This document shows positions 44,711 to 54,264 of a DNA stretch of 64,000 bases, one piece after another (the first letter of the stretch is position 1; the number at the start of each line of letters is the position of its first letter). A model generated the notes under the pieces. It was not told the origin of the DNA and searched no databases. It was given only the letters and a program-made list of their open reading frames with translations. The stretch is from Caballeronia arvi (GTDB taxonomy: Bacteria > Pseudomonadota > Gammaproteobacteria > Burkholderiales > Burkholderiaceae). Location of the stretch: assembly GCF_001544695.2 (NCBI RefSeq), contig NZ_FCOM02000036.1, positions 17,890 to 81,889 on the forward strand, in the 5' to 3' direction. The position numbers and the translations under genes were made by a program.

Positions 44711-44839
44711 CGATTTTGCTTTTATCGTCGCATGTCTACGCTATAACGCATGACAGTCATGAGTGGTGGACTTGATCAGCATTGCCCAAAGTCACTGAAG
44801 CACACATAAGTCCATGGTCATATCGGAGGAGAATTCAGC

Positions 44840-46069
44840 GTGAACAAGAAGTCGCTCGTACCCGTAGTAGTACTGATGTCATTGTCTTGCCTGTCGCATG
44901 CGCAAAGCAACGTGACGCTGTACGGCATCATCGATAGCGGTCTCAACTATACGAACAACGTGCAGACGGCGCGGACCGCGTCGGGCCTCGCCGGCGGTCA
45001 TCAGATCGCGATGATCGAAGGCGGCTCGGCAGGTCTTCAGGGCAGCCGATGGGGCCTGCGCGGCACCGAAGATCTCGGCGGCGGACTGAAAGCGCTTTTC
45101 GTGCTCGAAAGCGGGTTCTACAGCAACAATGGCTTTCTGAACCAGGGCGGCGCGGAGTTCGGGCGGCAGGCGTATGTCGGCCTGAGTCATGCGATCGGCA
45201 CGGTCACGCTCGGCCGTCAGTACGATCCGGTCGTCGACATGTACGGTCCGTTTCTCGCGGCGCCGCAATGGGGCGGCTATATGGCCTCGCATCCGAGCGA
45301 TCTGGACAACGCGCTCAACTCGCGCCGCATCAACAATTCGATCAAATACCGCAGCGCGAACTATCGCGGCCTGACCGTCGAAGCGATGATGAATCTCGGC
45401 GGTACGGCGGGCTCGTTCTCGAACAACTGGATCTGGGGCGCGGGCGCGGGATACGCGGCGGGGCCGTTTTCGATCGGCGCGGGCTATCTGAACATCCGCA
45501 ACCCGAACACGTCGTTCTTCGGCGCGAATCCGAACGCGGGTCCGGCGACGACCAACAATCTCGGCAGCTTCGGCAGTCCGACGAGCCCGGAGAGCAACCC
45601 GGTCTTCGCGGGATACGCGTCGGCGAAGATGCTGGAAATCGTGGGTGTCGGGGCGGGCGTGAGCATCGGATCGGCCAATGTGAACTTCGCGTATTCGAAC
45701 ACGCGTTTCGAGGACATGGGTTCGTCGTCCGGTCCGAACACCTTGCGATACGCCGGCACCGCCGCGTTCAATAACTTCGAAGTCAACGCGAAGTATCAGT
45801 TCACGCCGTCGCTGCTCGCGGGCGTTGCGTACGACTACACGCGAAACGGCGGTGCGGGCGGCAGAGGCGGCGCGAACTATAACCTCTTCAGCGCGGGCGT
45901 CGATTATTTCCTTTCGAAGCGCACCGACGTGTACACGGTCGCGGTCTACGAGAAGGCGAGCGGCACCGATTCGCTCGGGCAAAGCGCTGTCGCGCAAATC
46001 ACTGGGCTCACGCCATCCACGACCGACAAGCAGGTGTCGCTGCGCATCGGCATGCGGCACAAGTTCTAA
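44840..46069 (+). CDS. Gram-negative porin
   Basis: 409 residues: signal peptide (MNKKSLVPVVVLMSLSCLSHAQ), then NVTLYGIIDSGLNYTNN, SRWGLRGTEDLGGGLKALFVLESGFYSNNG, and the C-terminal VSLRIGMRHKF with terminal Phe for outer-membrane assembly. Start GTG 44840 has GGAGGAG upstream. A trimeric, general-diffusion porin of the Burkholderiales OmpC-like family. Substrate preference unknown; no promoter module like that of the porin at 21549 is seen. Confidence 0.92.
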   Translation: MNKKSLVPVVVLMSLSCLSHAQSNVTLYGIIDSGLNYTNNVQTARTASGLAGGHQIAMIEGGSAGLQGSRWGLRGTEDLGGGLKALFVLESGFYSNNGFLNQGGAEFGRQAYVGLSHAIGTVTLGRQYDPVVDMYGPFLAAPQWGGYMASHPSDLDNALNSRRINNSIKYRSANYRGLTVEAMMNLGGTAGSFSNNWIWGAGAGYAAGPFSIGAGYLNIRNPNTSFFGANPNAGPATTNNLGSFGSPTSPESNPVFAGYASAKMLEIVGVGAGVSIGSANVNFAYSNTRFEDMGSSSGPNTLRYAGTAAFNNFEVNAKYQFTPSLLAGVAYDYTRNGGAGGRGGANYNLFSAGVDYFLSKRTDVYTVAVYEKASGTDSLGQSAVAQITGLTPSTTDKQVSLRIGMRHKF

Positions 46070-46189
46070 TCGAATTGCCGCCAACGCTTTCTACTCGAGT
46101 AAGGTCTCGTCGAGGCCTTGCTCATAACGACCGTTTGTACTTGGCCAGTTCGCCAATCGAAGCGGTCTCAGTCCCGGATCGGACGAGTG

Positions 46190-46738
46190 AAGCAAGGGGG
46201 CGCGGACCTTGGTGCTCAGATTGTGGAGATTGAAGTTCCAAGTCCACTCGAAGTCATCGCTGATTGGTTCCCGCTTTGTGGTGTTGAGTGTGCTGTTGCC
46301 CACGAGGCGACCTACCCCGCAAGAAAATCAGAATACGGTCCGGCCCTGGCCGATCTGATTGAGACTGGAATGAAGGTAACCGGTCTTATATATCAAAAAA
46401 TTCAACTCCGACGGCTCGCTTACAAGGGCCGACTCGAAGCGATGTTCCAAAGGGTCGACCTGCTTCTCACGCCCGTAGGCGGCACAGCAGATACGACTGC
46501 TGCCAGGATGCTCAGGTTCGGCGAGGAGCCAGAGCTTATCTCATCAATGCTGCGCTACACGTGCCCGTTCGACATGAGCGGCAGCCCGACCATAACGATG
46601 CCAGCCGGGTTCAACGCGGCAGGTGCACCCATGGCGATCCAGCTCGTTGGCAGGCACTTCGACGAACAGTTGCTAGTTCAAGTTGGGGACGCTTATCAGC
46701 AGGCTACTGCATGGCACAAGGCGCATCCGGTGCTTTGA
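46190..46738 (+). pseudogene. amidase C-terminal fragment
   Basis: About 180 codons matching the end of amidase-signature enzymes: GAQIVEIEVPSPLEVIADWFPL, VDLLLTPVGGTADTTA, and SPTITMPAGFNAAGAPMAIQLVG with FDEQLLVQVGDAYQQAT. The catalytic Lys/Ser/Ser region is missing. It is not a piece of the intact amidase at 56725, which differs throughout. Remnant beside the nitrile locus. Confidence 0.8.
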
Positions 46739-46925
46739 GCGTGGCGAACACACGTTATCCCCACTCGCTGGTCAAGCTTTTCGACTCGCGTGTCGCGCGG
46801 TAGGTGGTTGGCTCGTTCCTGTGGACCACCATCGCCAGGGACATGATGACCTGGCCGGAACAGGCCGAACGAAAGGTGCGTTCGGCCCCGCGAGAAGCGA
46901 CAGACTTCCGCCTGGGCCGTGATCT

Positions 46926-48548
46926 TTAACGGCGACGCAGTTCCCGACGAATAATCTTACCCGTCGATGTCATCGGCAGCTCGTCGATGTAATCGATGAT
47001 TCGTGGATACTCATGCGCGGCCAGTCGTGTGCGGACGTGATTCTGTAATTCCTTCGTCAATGTGTCGGATGCCTCAAATCCCTCTGCAAGAACCACATAC
47101 GCCTTTACCACCTCTGTGCGCAGCGCGTCTGGCACACCCACGACTGCTACAAGGCGGACGGCCGGATGTCCGAGAAGACAATCCTCGATAGGTCCAGGGC
47201 CGATACGATAACCTGCGCTAGTAATCACGTCGTCGTTGCGGCCAACGTAGTGGATGAAACCTTCCTCGTCCATGCGGCCTAGATCGCCACTTAGCAGGAA
47301 ATCGGCTGCGAATTTCTCCTGCGTCGCAGTAGGGTTGTTCCAATAGTGCAGAAACATGACGGGGTCCGGGGAGCGAATGCCGATGTTGCCGACTACATTT
47401 GCCGCGACGACGACCCCTTGGTCATTTACCACACGAACGTCGTGCCCCGGCACTGCCCGACCAATTGCGCCGGGGCGAGCCGGGAACCAGTCACTGCAGG
47501 ATGAGACGACCATGTTGCATTCCGTTTGACCATAAAATTCGTTGATGGTCACTCCAAGCTCGTCCTTGCCCCAAGTCAACAACTCGATTCCCAGCGATTC
47601 TCCGCCGCTCGCAACCGAGCGCAAACGCAAGGGCCAACGCTCGCGCGGAGACTTCTGGGTGCGGAGCATTTTAAGCGCAGTTGGTGGCAAAAATACGTTG
47701 GTCACGCCATGTCTGCTCATCAGGTCGAAGGCAGAGGCAGCGTCGAACTTGTCAAAACGACGCGAGATGACCGGCACGCCGTGGTGTAGAGCTGGAAGCA
47801 AGACATCGAGTAGTCCTCCAATCCAAGCCCAATCGGCCGGCGTCCAGAATACGTCACCTTGTTCAATACGCCCGCCGTGGGACATCTCGACGCCGGGAAG
47901 ATGGCCCAGCAAAACGCGATGCGCATGCAGCGCTCCCTTGGGCTTCCCCGTAGTACCGGACGTGTAAATGATTACGGCTGGGTCGTTGGCGCTCGTCTGA
48001 ACGGGTTCGAACGTGTCAGGTTGCGAATCTAGCACATCGTCGAAGGCGTCTGTACCATCGACGATGCCGTCCTCCGAGTCCGTGACGAGGACGCACTTGA
48101 GTGCCGGAAGAGCGTGCCTGATGCTGGCGACCTTCCGTGCGCCCTCTTTATCCGTGACAAGCACGCTGGCTCCACTGTCCCTGAGACGGTATTCCAGCGC
48201 ATCCTGGCCAAACAAAGCGAACAGTGGGACCGACACCGCACCCGCCTTAAATGCTCCGATGTGCGCATAGGCGGTTTCGGGCGACTGCGCGAGAAGCACG
48301 GCAACACGACTGCCTTTTGTGACGCCCCGCGCTTGGAAGCAATTTGCCGCTTGATTGCTTCTGCTTCGTAACTTGCCGAAGGAAATGCGAGTCACCTCGC
48401 CACTCCTATGTTCATGGACCAAGGCTATACCGTCGGGCCGTTCGGCTGCCCACTTATCGCATACGTCTACTCCGACGTTGTAGTGCTCGGGAATATCCCA
48501 GCGGAAGTGCTCAATGTTGGATTCGTAGCTGGTGTCTCCGTGCAACAT
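46926..48548 (-). CDS. AMP-dependent acyl-CoA synthetase
   Basis: 540 residues of the ANL family: P-loop YTSGTTGKPKG, core NEFYGQTECNMVVSS, and C-terminal MTSTGKIIRRELR with the adenylation lysine. It activates a carboxylic acid with ATP and CoA. I chose ATG 48548 (AGGAG 7 nt upstream). It lies immediately downstream of livF in the minus-strand operon and would activate the acid produced by the amidase of this locus (inference). Resembles medium-chain/phenylacetate-like synthetases, substrate not identifiable. Confidence 0.9.
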   Translation of the reverse strand: MLHGDTSYESNIEHFRWDIPEHYNVGVDVCDKWAAERPDGIALVHEHRSGEVTRISFGKLRSRSNQAANCFQARGVTKGSRVAVLLAQSPETAYAHIGAFKAGAVSVPLFALFGQDALEYRLRDSGASVLVTDKEGARKVASIRHALPALKCVLVTDSEDGIVDGTDAFDDVLDSQPDTFEPVQTSANDPAVIIYTSGTTGKPKGALHAHRVLLGHLPGVEMSHGGRIEQGDVFWTPADWAWIGGLLDVLLPALHHGVPVISRRFDKFDAASAFDLMSRHGVTNVFLPPTALKMLRTQKSPRERWPLRLRSVASGGESLGIELLTWGKDELGVTINEFYGQTECNMVVSSCSDWFPARPGAIGRAVPGHDVRVVNDQGVVVAANVVGNIGIRSPDPVMFLHYWNNPTATQEKFAADFLLSGDLGRMDEEGFIHYVGRNDDVITSAGYRIGPGPIEDCLLGHPAVRLVAVVGVPDALRTEVVKAYVVLAEGFEASDTLTKELQNHVRTRLAAHEYPRIIDYIDELPMTSTGKIIRRELRRR

Positions 48549-48550
48549 AA

Positions 48551-49258
48551 TCAAACTCCTAGGTACTGTCTTTGCAGGTTGGCGTCACTGACTATCTGTT
48601 CCGGGTCGCACTCGAAGACAACGCGACCCTTGTCGACGAGCCGGCAATGTGCGCCCATGCGGGCCACAAACTCGAGATTTTGCTCGACTACCATGACCGC
48701 AATGTTGTCGCGCTGATTTATCCGTCGAACTGTGGAAGCTATCTGGTCCACGATGGACGGCTGAATGCCTTCGGACGGTTCGTCCAGTAGAAGTAGAGAC
48801 GGTCGTGTGATGAGGGCCCGCGCCAAGGCGAGAATCTGCTGTTGACCTCCGCTTAAAGAGTCACCGCGTTCGTCTGCCTTCTCTTTGAGCATCGGAAACT
48901 CGATGTAGAGTTCGTCGATTGCCTCCTGCCAGTCCTTGCGCTTCGTCCCGAAGGCCGCGGCCTTTAGATTGTCCTGTACTGACAATGACGGAAAGATGTC
49001 GCGACCTTGTGGAACGTAGGCGATTCCGCGTAGTGCACGCTTATGCATTGGCGTACCGCGCAATGAACTACCGTCAAACAAAATGTCTCCGTCTTGCATC
49101 GAGATCGCGCCGGCGATCGCGCGAAGAAGGGTCGTCTTGCCGACACCGTTTCGGCCCAAGATGGAAACCATCTGGCCTCGTTCCAGATTGAGGTCGAGAC
49201 CGTGCAAGACAGGCGTTTGACCATAGCCGGCGCGGAGATTCTTCAATTCAAGCAGCAT
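48551..49258 (-). CDS. livF: LivF-type ABC transporter ATP-binding protein
   Basis: 235 residues: Walker A LGRNGVGKTTLL, signature LSGGQQQILALARALI, Walker B LLLLDEPSEGIQPSIV, and VVEQNLEFV. The ATG at 49258 overlaps the end of the LivM-LivG fusion gene by 11 bp. Second ATPase of a branched-chain amino acid/urea/amide importer. Confidence 0.92.
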   Translation of the reverse strand: MLLELKNLRAGYGQTPVLHGLDLNLERGQMVSILGRNGVGKTTLLRAIAGAISMQDGDILFDGSSLRGTPMHKRALRGIAYVPQGRDIFPSLSVQDNLKAAAFGTKRKDWQEAIDELYIEFPMLKEKADERGDSLSGGQQQILALARALITRPSLLLLDEPSEGIQPSIVDQIASTVRRINQRDNIAVMVVEQNLEFVARMGAHCRLVDKGRVVFECDPEQIVSDANLQRQYLGV

Positions 49259-51065
49259 GCTGGTGCCCCTGTCGACCAAGATAAATATCGAGGATACGCT
49301 CGTCCTGACGAAGCTCGTCTAACGACCCGGAGGCGAAGACATGTCCTTGATGGAACACGGTGACTGGAACGTCGAGTGCTCTGACGAATTCCATATCGTG
49401 TTCAACGACGATGACCGAAACGCTCTGTCCAAGTAGTCGAATCATCGCAGCCATTCGAGCCGTCTCGTCTCTTGTCATACCGGCTGTCGGCTCGTCCAGC
49501 AAGATCACCGAGGGTTCAGCGGCAATGACCATCCCGATCTCAAGCCATTGTTTCTGCCCGTGCGACAGAGCCGCTGCAACGTCTTCCGCTCTATCTGCGA
49601 GTCCAAGCCAGTCCAACATCTCCGCGGAGCGCATATCAGCCGCCGATTTGTTTCGGCTGCGGCCGTAGGCTGCGAGCCACAGGTTCTCGCGCACGGACAA
49701 CTCGGTGAAAATGCTTGCTACCTGCAGCTTAATTCCGAGGCCGCTCCTCACGCGTTCGTGCGCCTTCATCCGCGTTATGAGTCGTCCGTCGAGCTCGATT
49801 GCCCCTTTATTTGGGGGAAAGCGCCCGACGAGAAGGTTGAAGAAGGTACTCTTGCCAGCACCATTTGGCCCAATCAGACAGTGAACACCCTTTTGAGAGA
49901 ACTTGACGCTGGCCTTTCGAACCGCCCGAACACCTCCGAACCGCTTTTCCAGACCGGTGGCGGTGAGCGCGGCGCCACTCGATGCACTGCGAAACGGCAG
50001 TTCGGTTTGTCGCTGCTCCCTGGTCGCAGACGTAGAGGCTACGGGGGCTTCGCCTGCTGTCGACCTGCGTTTCGACAATGCAAGCCTCGTTATGGAAGGA
50101 ACGATTCCAGACGGCAGGAAGAGAACTATCGCGATAAGTACGACACCGAGGACGATAGGTGTTGCGTCTCCGGCACCCCCGCCGAGTGTGAACGAAAGCG
50201 ACTGTATAAGCAAAGTCCCAACGAACGCCCCTAAGAAGGATACGCGGCCGCCGACGAGAACCCAGATGACAACCTGCGCCGCGAGGGCAAGTCCGAAAAC
50301 TACGGGGCTTATAAACATCGCCCATGCTGCGTAGAAAGCCCCCGCTATGCCCGCAATGCCGCCACCGATCGAAAACACGACCAGCTTCCTGAGTCGAACA
50401 TCGAATGCGAGAAGTTGCGTGCGCAACTCATTTTCCCTAAGGGCGGTAAGGACCCGGCCGAAAGGCCGGTGCAGAAGGATGTATAAACCCGCAACTATCA
50501 GTGCAGATAAGAGGACGACAAGAGAGTATGACTGGACAACGCTCAGCGGCGTCCCGGACTCACCTCCCGGGAGCGTGATCGGCGGGACACCCGAGATGCC
50601 ATTATAGCCACCGAGTTGCGCATCACCGAGATGATACTTGGGGTCTGCAGTACTCGACAGAACCGTGAAGAGAACGAGGGTCATCGCCAACGTGATGATG
50701 CCTACGTACACATCGCCGACGTTTCCATAGAAGATGAAGTATCCCACCAATGCCGCTAGCGCTGCGGCTGCAATGGCGGCTACTAGGACCGAGGAAATCG
50801 TCTCGTTGGTCGTCGGCAGAAAGTTGATGGCGGCAATGCTATAAGCGTATGCGCCTATTCCGAAGAAGGCGCCCTGCCCGAAGCTGAAGATACCGCCGTG
50901 GCCCCATACCAACGTGAGGCTGATTGCGAGGAGGCCATACAGCACCCAATTGGTTGCCTGCAGAGTTGCGAACTCGGGCATAACAAAGCCAAGCCCGATA
51001 GCGACCATTGCAACGACGGCGCAGCCGATTAAGCGAGGGTTCAAACCACCGTGTGAAGGTGTCAT
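49248..51065 (-). CDS. LivM-LivG fusion: permease plus ATPase
   Basis: About 605 residues in one frame. The N-terminal 330 residues are a LivM permease (LRENELRTQLLAFDVRLRKLVVFSIGGGIAGIAGAFYA is the LivM signature; roughly eight to ten membrane segments). A linker leads to a LivG ATPase: GPNGAGKSTFFNLLVG, LSHGQKQWLEIGMV and VILLDEPTAGMTRDET. The fused form ties channel and motor; separate genes are more common. ATG 51065 with GAGAGAAG upstream is chosen. Confidence 0.9.
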   Translation of the reverse strand: MTPSHGGLNPRLIGCAVVAMVAIGLGFVMPEFATLQATNWVLYGLLAISLTLVWGHGGIFSFGQGAFFGIGAYAYSIAAINFLPTTNETISSVLVAAIAAAALAALVGYFIFYGNVGDVYVGIITLAMTLVLFTVLSSTADPKYHLGDAQLGGYNGISGVPPITLPGGESGTPLSVVQSYSLVVLLSALIVAGLYILLHRPFGRVLTALRENELRTQLLAFDVRLRKLVVFSIGGGIAGIAGAFYAAWAMFISPVVFGLALAAQVVIWVLVGGRVSFLGAFVGTLLIQSLSFTLGGGAGDATPIVLGVVLIAIVLFLPSGIVPSITRLALSKRRSTAGEAPVASTSATREQRQTELPFRSASSGAALTATGLEKRFGGVRAVRKASVKFSQKGVHCLIGPNGAGKSTFFNLLVGRFPPNKGAIELDGRLITRMKAHERVRSGLGIKLQVASIFTELSVRENLWLAAYGRSRNKSAADMRSAEMLDWLGLADRAEDVAAALSHGQKQWLEIGMVIAAEPSVILLDEPTAGMTRDETARMAAMIRLLGQSVSVIVVEHDMEFVRALDVPVTVFHQGHVFASGSLDELRQDERILDIYLGRQGHQHAA

Positions 51066-51079
51066 AGTCAACTTCTCTC

Positions 51080-51955
51080 TCAGAGTTTGCGACGAAGGCG
51101 ACCCGAAATCCCGGTCGGTAATACGCGGACTAGACAGATGGCAAGGACCAGGAGAGCCGCCTGTCCGAAAAACGGCGTCGACAAGTAAGAGACGACATTC
51201 TCCACACCACCAAGCAGTGCAGATGCAGCAGCCGCGCCGGTGAGTACGCCGGGGCCTCCCACAACCACTGTCATGAAGGCGCGAGCGATGTACGCCTCAC
51301 CCATCGTGGGCATGACGCCGACCATAGGTGCGAGTAGAGCACCTGCTGCGCCGGCAAGTCCCGCGCCAAACATGAAAGTGAGTGAATTGATGCGCCTCGG
51401 GTCAATGCCAACGGCCGAGGCCATTTGCGGTCTCTGCACCGCCGCTCGCGCCATTACCCCGTACTTTGTCCGTGTGAAGACCGCATATACAAAGGCGAGA
51501 AGCGCTAGCGCCGAAACGATCAGCAGTATGGAATAGACCGAAACGGAATACCCCCCGACGTGAAGACTGCCGGCGGGAGTTGAGATCCCCTGTGTCGTTG
51601 CGCCGAACACGTAAACTGCCACCTGCGACATGATGAGACTAAGCCCCCAGGTTGCCAGCATGCTATCCATCAAGCGCCCGTACAAAAACCGAATGAGCGC
51701 CCGTTCGACAACCCAACCGAAAGCGGCGACGGCGAACGCCGAGACCAACATAGCGAGTGGTAACGGCAGCCCAGCCTTAACGCTGGCGAGGGTCCCATAC
51801 GCACCGAACATAAGGAACTCGCCGTGAGCAAGGTTAATGATTCCCATCATGCCAAATAGAACTGACAGCCCGAGGGAGACCAACACAAGAATTGCGATGC
51901 TCAGTCCGATGGACACCGCCATATTGATGAACCAACCGATCGTCGTGGCTTCCAT
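51080..51955 (-). CDS. livH: LivH-type branched-chain ABC transporter permease
   Basis: 291 residues with about eight membrane segments and LivH motifs: FGMMGIINLAHGEFLMFGAY, and MARAAVQRPQMASAVGIDPRRINSLTFMFGAGLAGAAG. ATG 51955 has GGAG 8 nt upstream. It partners the LivM half of the fusion gene 14 bp downstream. Highly similar arrangements serve urea, amide or branched-chain amino acid import. Confidence 0.92.
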   Translation of the reverse strand: MEATTIGWFINMAVSIGLSIAILVLVSLGLSVLFGMMGIINLAHGEFLMFGAYGTLASVKAGLPLPLAMLVSAFAVAAFGWVVERALIRFLYGRLMDSMLATWGLSLIMSQVAVYVFGATTQGISTPAGSLHVGGYSVSVYSILLIVSALALLAFVYAVFTRTKYGVMARAAVQRPQMASAVGIDPRRINSLTFMFGAGLAGAAGALLAPMVGVMPTMGEAYIARAFMTVVVGGPGVLTGAAAASALLGGVENVVSYLSTPFFGQAALLVLAICLVRVLPTGISGRLRRKL

Positions 51956-51981
51956 GTCTGCTACTCCGTAACAAGCCGTCT

Positions 51982-53205
51982 TCAGTTCGCTTTTGCAGAG
52001 GGTGTGAACTGCTTAGCGGTGTTAGGTTTCGCTACGAGGTCACAGACACTGCGCTCGAAGCTCGGCGCGACTGACTTTTCTTCGCTAATAATGGCGAAAC
52101 CATGCTTGTCGTCCGCACGCGCAATATGCACGTTCTGTACGACATGGTGGGTGGTTGGGTCTATCGAGACCTTGCCGCCGGGACCTTCGAAGCTGATGCC
52201 ACTTTCCAGGGCTTTGATAACCTTGTCACGGTCAGTACTACCGGCTTTTTCAACGCCCAATGCCCACAGATGCCAACCGTTCCAAACTGTGGCTGCGCTG
52301 TCTGTGATGTAGGGATAGTTAGAACCGTAGGTTTTCGACCATTCTTCGCGGAACTTCTTGTTTGCGTCGGATGGATCCTCTTGAACATACGGAAACGCGA
52401 CTACGATTCCATTCGCCTCTTTGGGGCCCAGTACGACTTGCTCGTTGCCAAGCCCAAACGTCGCCGAGGCAATCTGCATGCGGCTCGAAAGACCGGCGGA
52501 CGCAAACTGCCGGTAAAAGGCGATGTGGTTGCCGCCAACCAAGAGAGAGAAGACAACGTCCGGCTTGGCTTCTTGAAGCTTCGAGATAACGGACCCGAAC
52601 TCGCTCACATCCAGCGGTATGAACTCCGCCCCAACAACCGTTCCGCCGGCCTTGGTAACGTACTGTTTGACCCAGTCGGTTGATATGTGACCGTAGTTGT
52701 AATCTGCAGCAAGAACGTAAAATTTCTTTTTCCCACTTTTGATTGCCCAGTCAACGAGCGGCGGGATCTGCTGCGAAGGAACAACACCCGTGAGGAAGAC
52801 GTTCTTGTCGCAAACTCCGCCTTCATACTGTTCGTTATAGAAGTAGAGCGTCTTGTTGCGGTCCGCTACTGGCCGTATGGCTTCTCGGGAAGCACTTGTG
52901 ATGCCGCCCATGATGACAGCTGCGCGATCCCGCAGTGCCAGCTGGTTTGAGTAGCTGGTGTACTTCGCATTGTCCGACTGGGCATCATAGGTCACAAGCT
53001 TGAGCGGCCGTCCCAATACGCCGCCCGCGTCGTTGATGGATTTGATCGCGAGCTTTGTTGCATCGGCCATGGCTTTGCCATAAACGTTCAAAGCCCCCGT
53101 CTCATCGAGGACGCTTCCGACTACGATCGGCTCTTTTTCAGCAGCTTGTATCTGGAAAGATATTGCGGCGCAACAAATGGCGAACCATTGAGAAGCTCGA
53201 TTCAT
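51982..53205 (-). CDS. ABC transporter substrate-binding protein (urea/amide type)
   Basis: 407 residues: signal peptide (MNRASQWFAICCAAISFQIQA), then IVVGSVLDETGALNVYGKAMADATKLAI and GGVLGRPLKLVTYDAQSDNAKYTSYSNQ. Similar to UrtA/FmdD/AmiC-like members of Peripla_BP_6 that bind short amides or urea (family knowledge). ATG 53205 with GGAGA upstream; 84 extra residues of a longer reading frame are untypical and are left out. It heads the minus-strand importer operon and is divergent from the nitrile hydratase genes. Confidence 0.88.
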   Translation of the reverse strand: MNRASQWFAICCAAISFQIQAAEKEPIVVGSVLDETGALNVYGKAMADATKLAIKSINDAGGVLGRPLKLVTYDAQSDNAKYTSYSNQLALRDRAAVIMGGITSASREAIRPVADRNKTLYFYNEQYEGGVCDKNVFLTGVVPSQQIPPLVDWAIKSGKKKFYVLAADYNYGHISTDWVKQYVTKAGGTVVGAEFIPLDVSEFGSVISKLQEAKPDVVFSLLVGGNHIAFYRQFASAGLSSRMQIASATFGLGNEQVVLGPKEANGIVVAFPYVQEDPSDANKKFREEWSKTYGSNYPYITDSAATVWNGWHLWALGVEKAGSTDRDKVIKALESGISFEGPGGKVSIDPTTHHVVQNVHIARADDKHGFAIISEEKSVAPSFERSVCDLVAKPNTAKQFTPSAKAN

Positions 53206-53633
53206 GAAGTCTCCACGAGATGATTGTTTCGAAAGAGCAGGGCCCTGATCGAAGAAGAGTGATTGAGACGAGACGGGCTGGGCCGTTGTGAACATACGCT
53301 CGGTCGTTTCGAGGCCTGCGACAGCGCCGAGTACCACCAGCGGCGCGTCTTTCTTACGGTCGCCTCGTACATGCCGGATGTCGTATCGAAACATTACCAG
53401 CCTGCAATTTCCCTGCGCTTGCACGCCGCAGACAACCGCATAGTCCTGGTATGCCACCTAGGGTCATTACTGATGCTCAGTCCTGTTTGACCGCGTCGGC
53501 CCTCGCGCGCAACATCTGCTTGCTGCCTGTCCTTTCCAGACAATCAGCGCGTCTCTGGTAGTCAAGCCAGCTTTATGGCGCTTAGTACCATTACAAAACG
53601 GCGCTGCACATCAACTCATTTTGAAGGACTTTC
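53206..53633. promoter_or_regulatory. divergent control region of the nitrile locus
   Basis: About 430 bp with no supported gene. The promoters of the importer operon (minus) and the nitrile hydratase operon (plus) must lie here. GGCGCT occurs twice, 23 bp apart (53577 and 53600), possibly AraC half-sites, but this is weak. Confidence 0.4.
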
Positions 53634-54254
53634 ATGGACCCGAACTCGAATATTCCCGGCCCGGGCTCTGACGCCGCCCTGCGGGTCAGAGCCATCGAAG
53701 AAATTCTTACGGAGAAAGGCATTATCGACGCCAAAGCTGTCGATGTTCTCGTTGACATGTTTGAGCACAAGATTGGGCCGCGTAATGGTGCAAGGGTCGT
53801 CGCGAAAGCTTGGGTGGACGCGGACTACAAAAAGCGTTTGCTTGTCGATGCTACGTCAGCCATTGCGGAACTCGGCTTCTCCGGCCTGCAGGGCGAAAGC
53901 ATGGTCGTAGTCGAGAACACCGACAAGGTTCACAACGTCATTGTGTGCACATTGTGCTCCTGCTACCCGTGGCCAACGCTCGGCCTTCCACCGGTTTGGT
54001 ACAAGTCGGCCGCGTACAGGGCTAGGGCAATCAGTGACCCGCGAGGTGTCTTGAAAGAGTTCGGCACTGAGATTCCCGCGGATGTTGAAGTCCGAGTATG
54101 GGACACGACCGCGGAACTTCGATACCTCGTTCTTCCCCAGCGGCCCTCCGGTACCGATGGCATGAGCGAGGATGAGCTTGCGGAACTTGTCTCCCGGGAC
54201 TCAATGATTGGCGTTACTAAAGCGCTCGAACCGGCCACTGGCCACGAAAATTGA
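53634..54254 (+). CDS. nthA: nitrile hydratase alpha subunit, cobalt type
   Basis: 206 residues. The metal-binding motif is C-T-L-C-S-C (Cys105, Cys108, Ser109, Cys110) inside VIVCTLCSCYPWP; Thr in the second place is typical of cobalt enzymes, Ser of iron enzymes (family knowledge). WYKSAAYRARAISDPRGVL and YLVLPQRPSGT are also conserved. It hydrates a nitrile to the amide in the cytoplasm. First gene of the plus-strand operon; the next starts 10 bp after the stop. Confidence 0.95.
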   Translation: MDPNSNIPGPGSDAALRVRAIEEILTEKGIIDAKAVDVLVDMFEHKIGPRNGARVVAKAWVDADYKKRLLVDATSAIAELGFSGLQGESMVVVENTDKVHNVIVCTLCSCYPWPTLGLPPVWYKSAAYRARAISDPRGVLKEFGTEIPADVEVRVWDTTAELRYLVLPQRPSGTDGMSEDELAELVSRDSMIGVTKALEPATGHEN

Positions 54255-54264
54255 GGACATCTCC

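Noticed and set aside
43666..44758. GACGGTCAT and GACTGTCAT as IS5 terminal inverted repeats
   Set aside because: Only nine imperfect bases and no target duplication seen; the true ends remain undefined.
53577..53605. Two GGCGCT repeats 23 bp apart before nthA as AraC half-sites
   Set aside because: Six-base repeats are expected by chance in GC-rich DNA; kept only as a remark on the control region.
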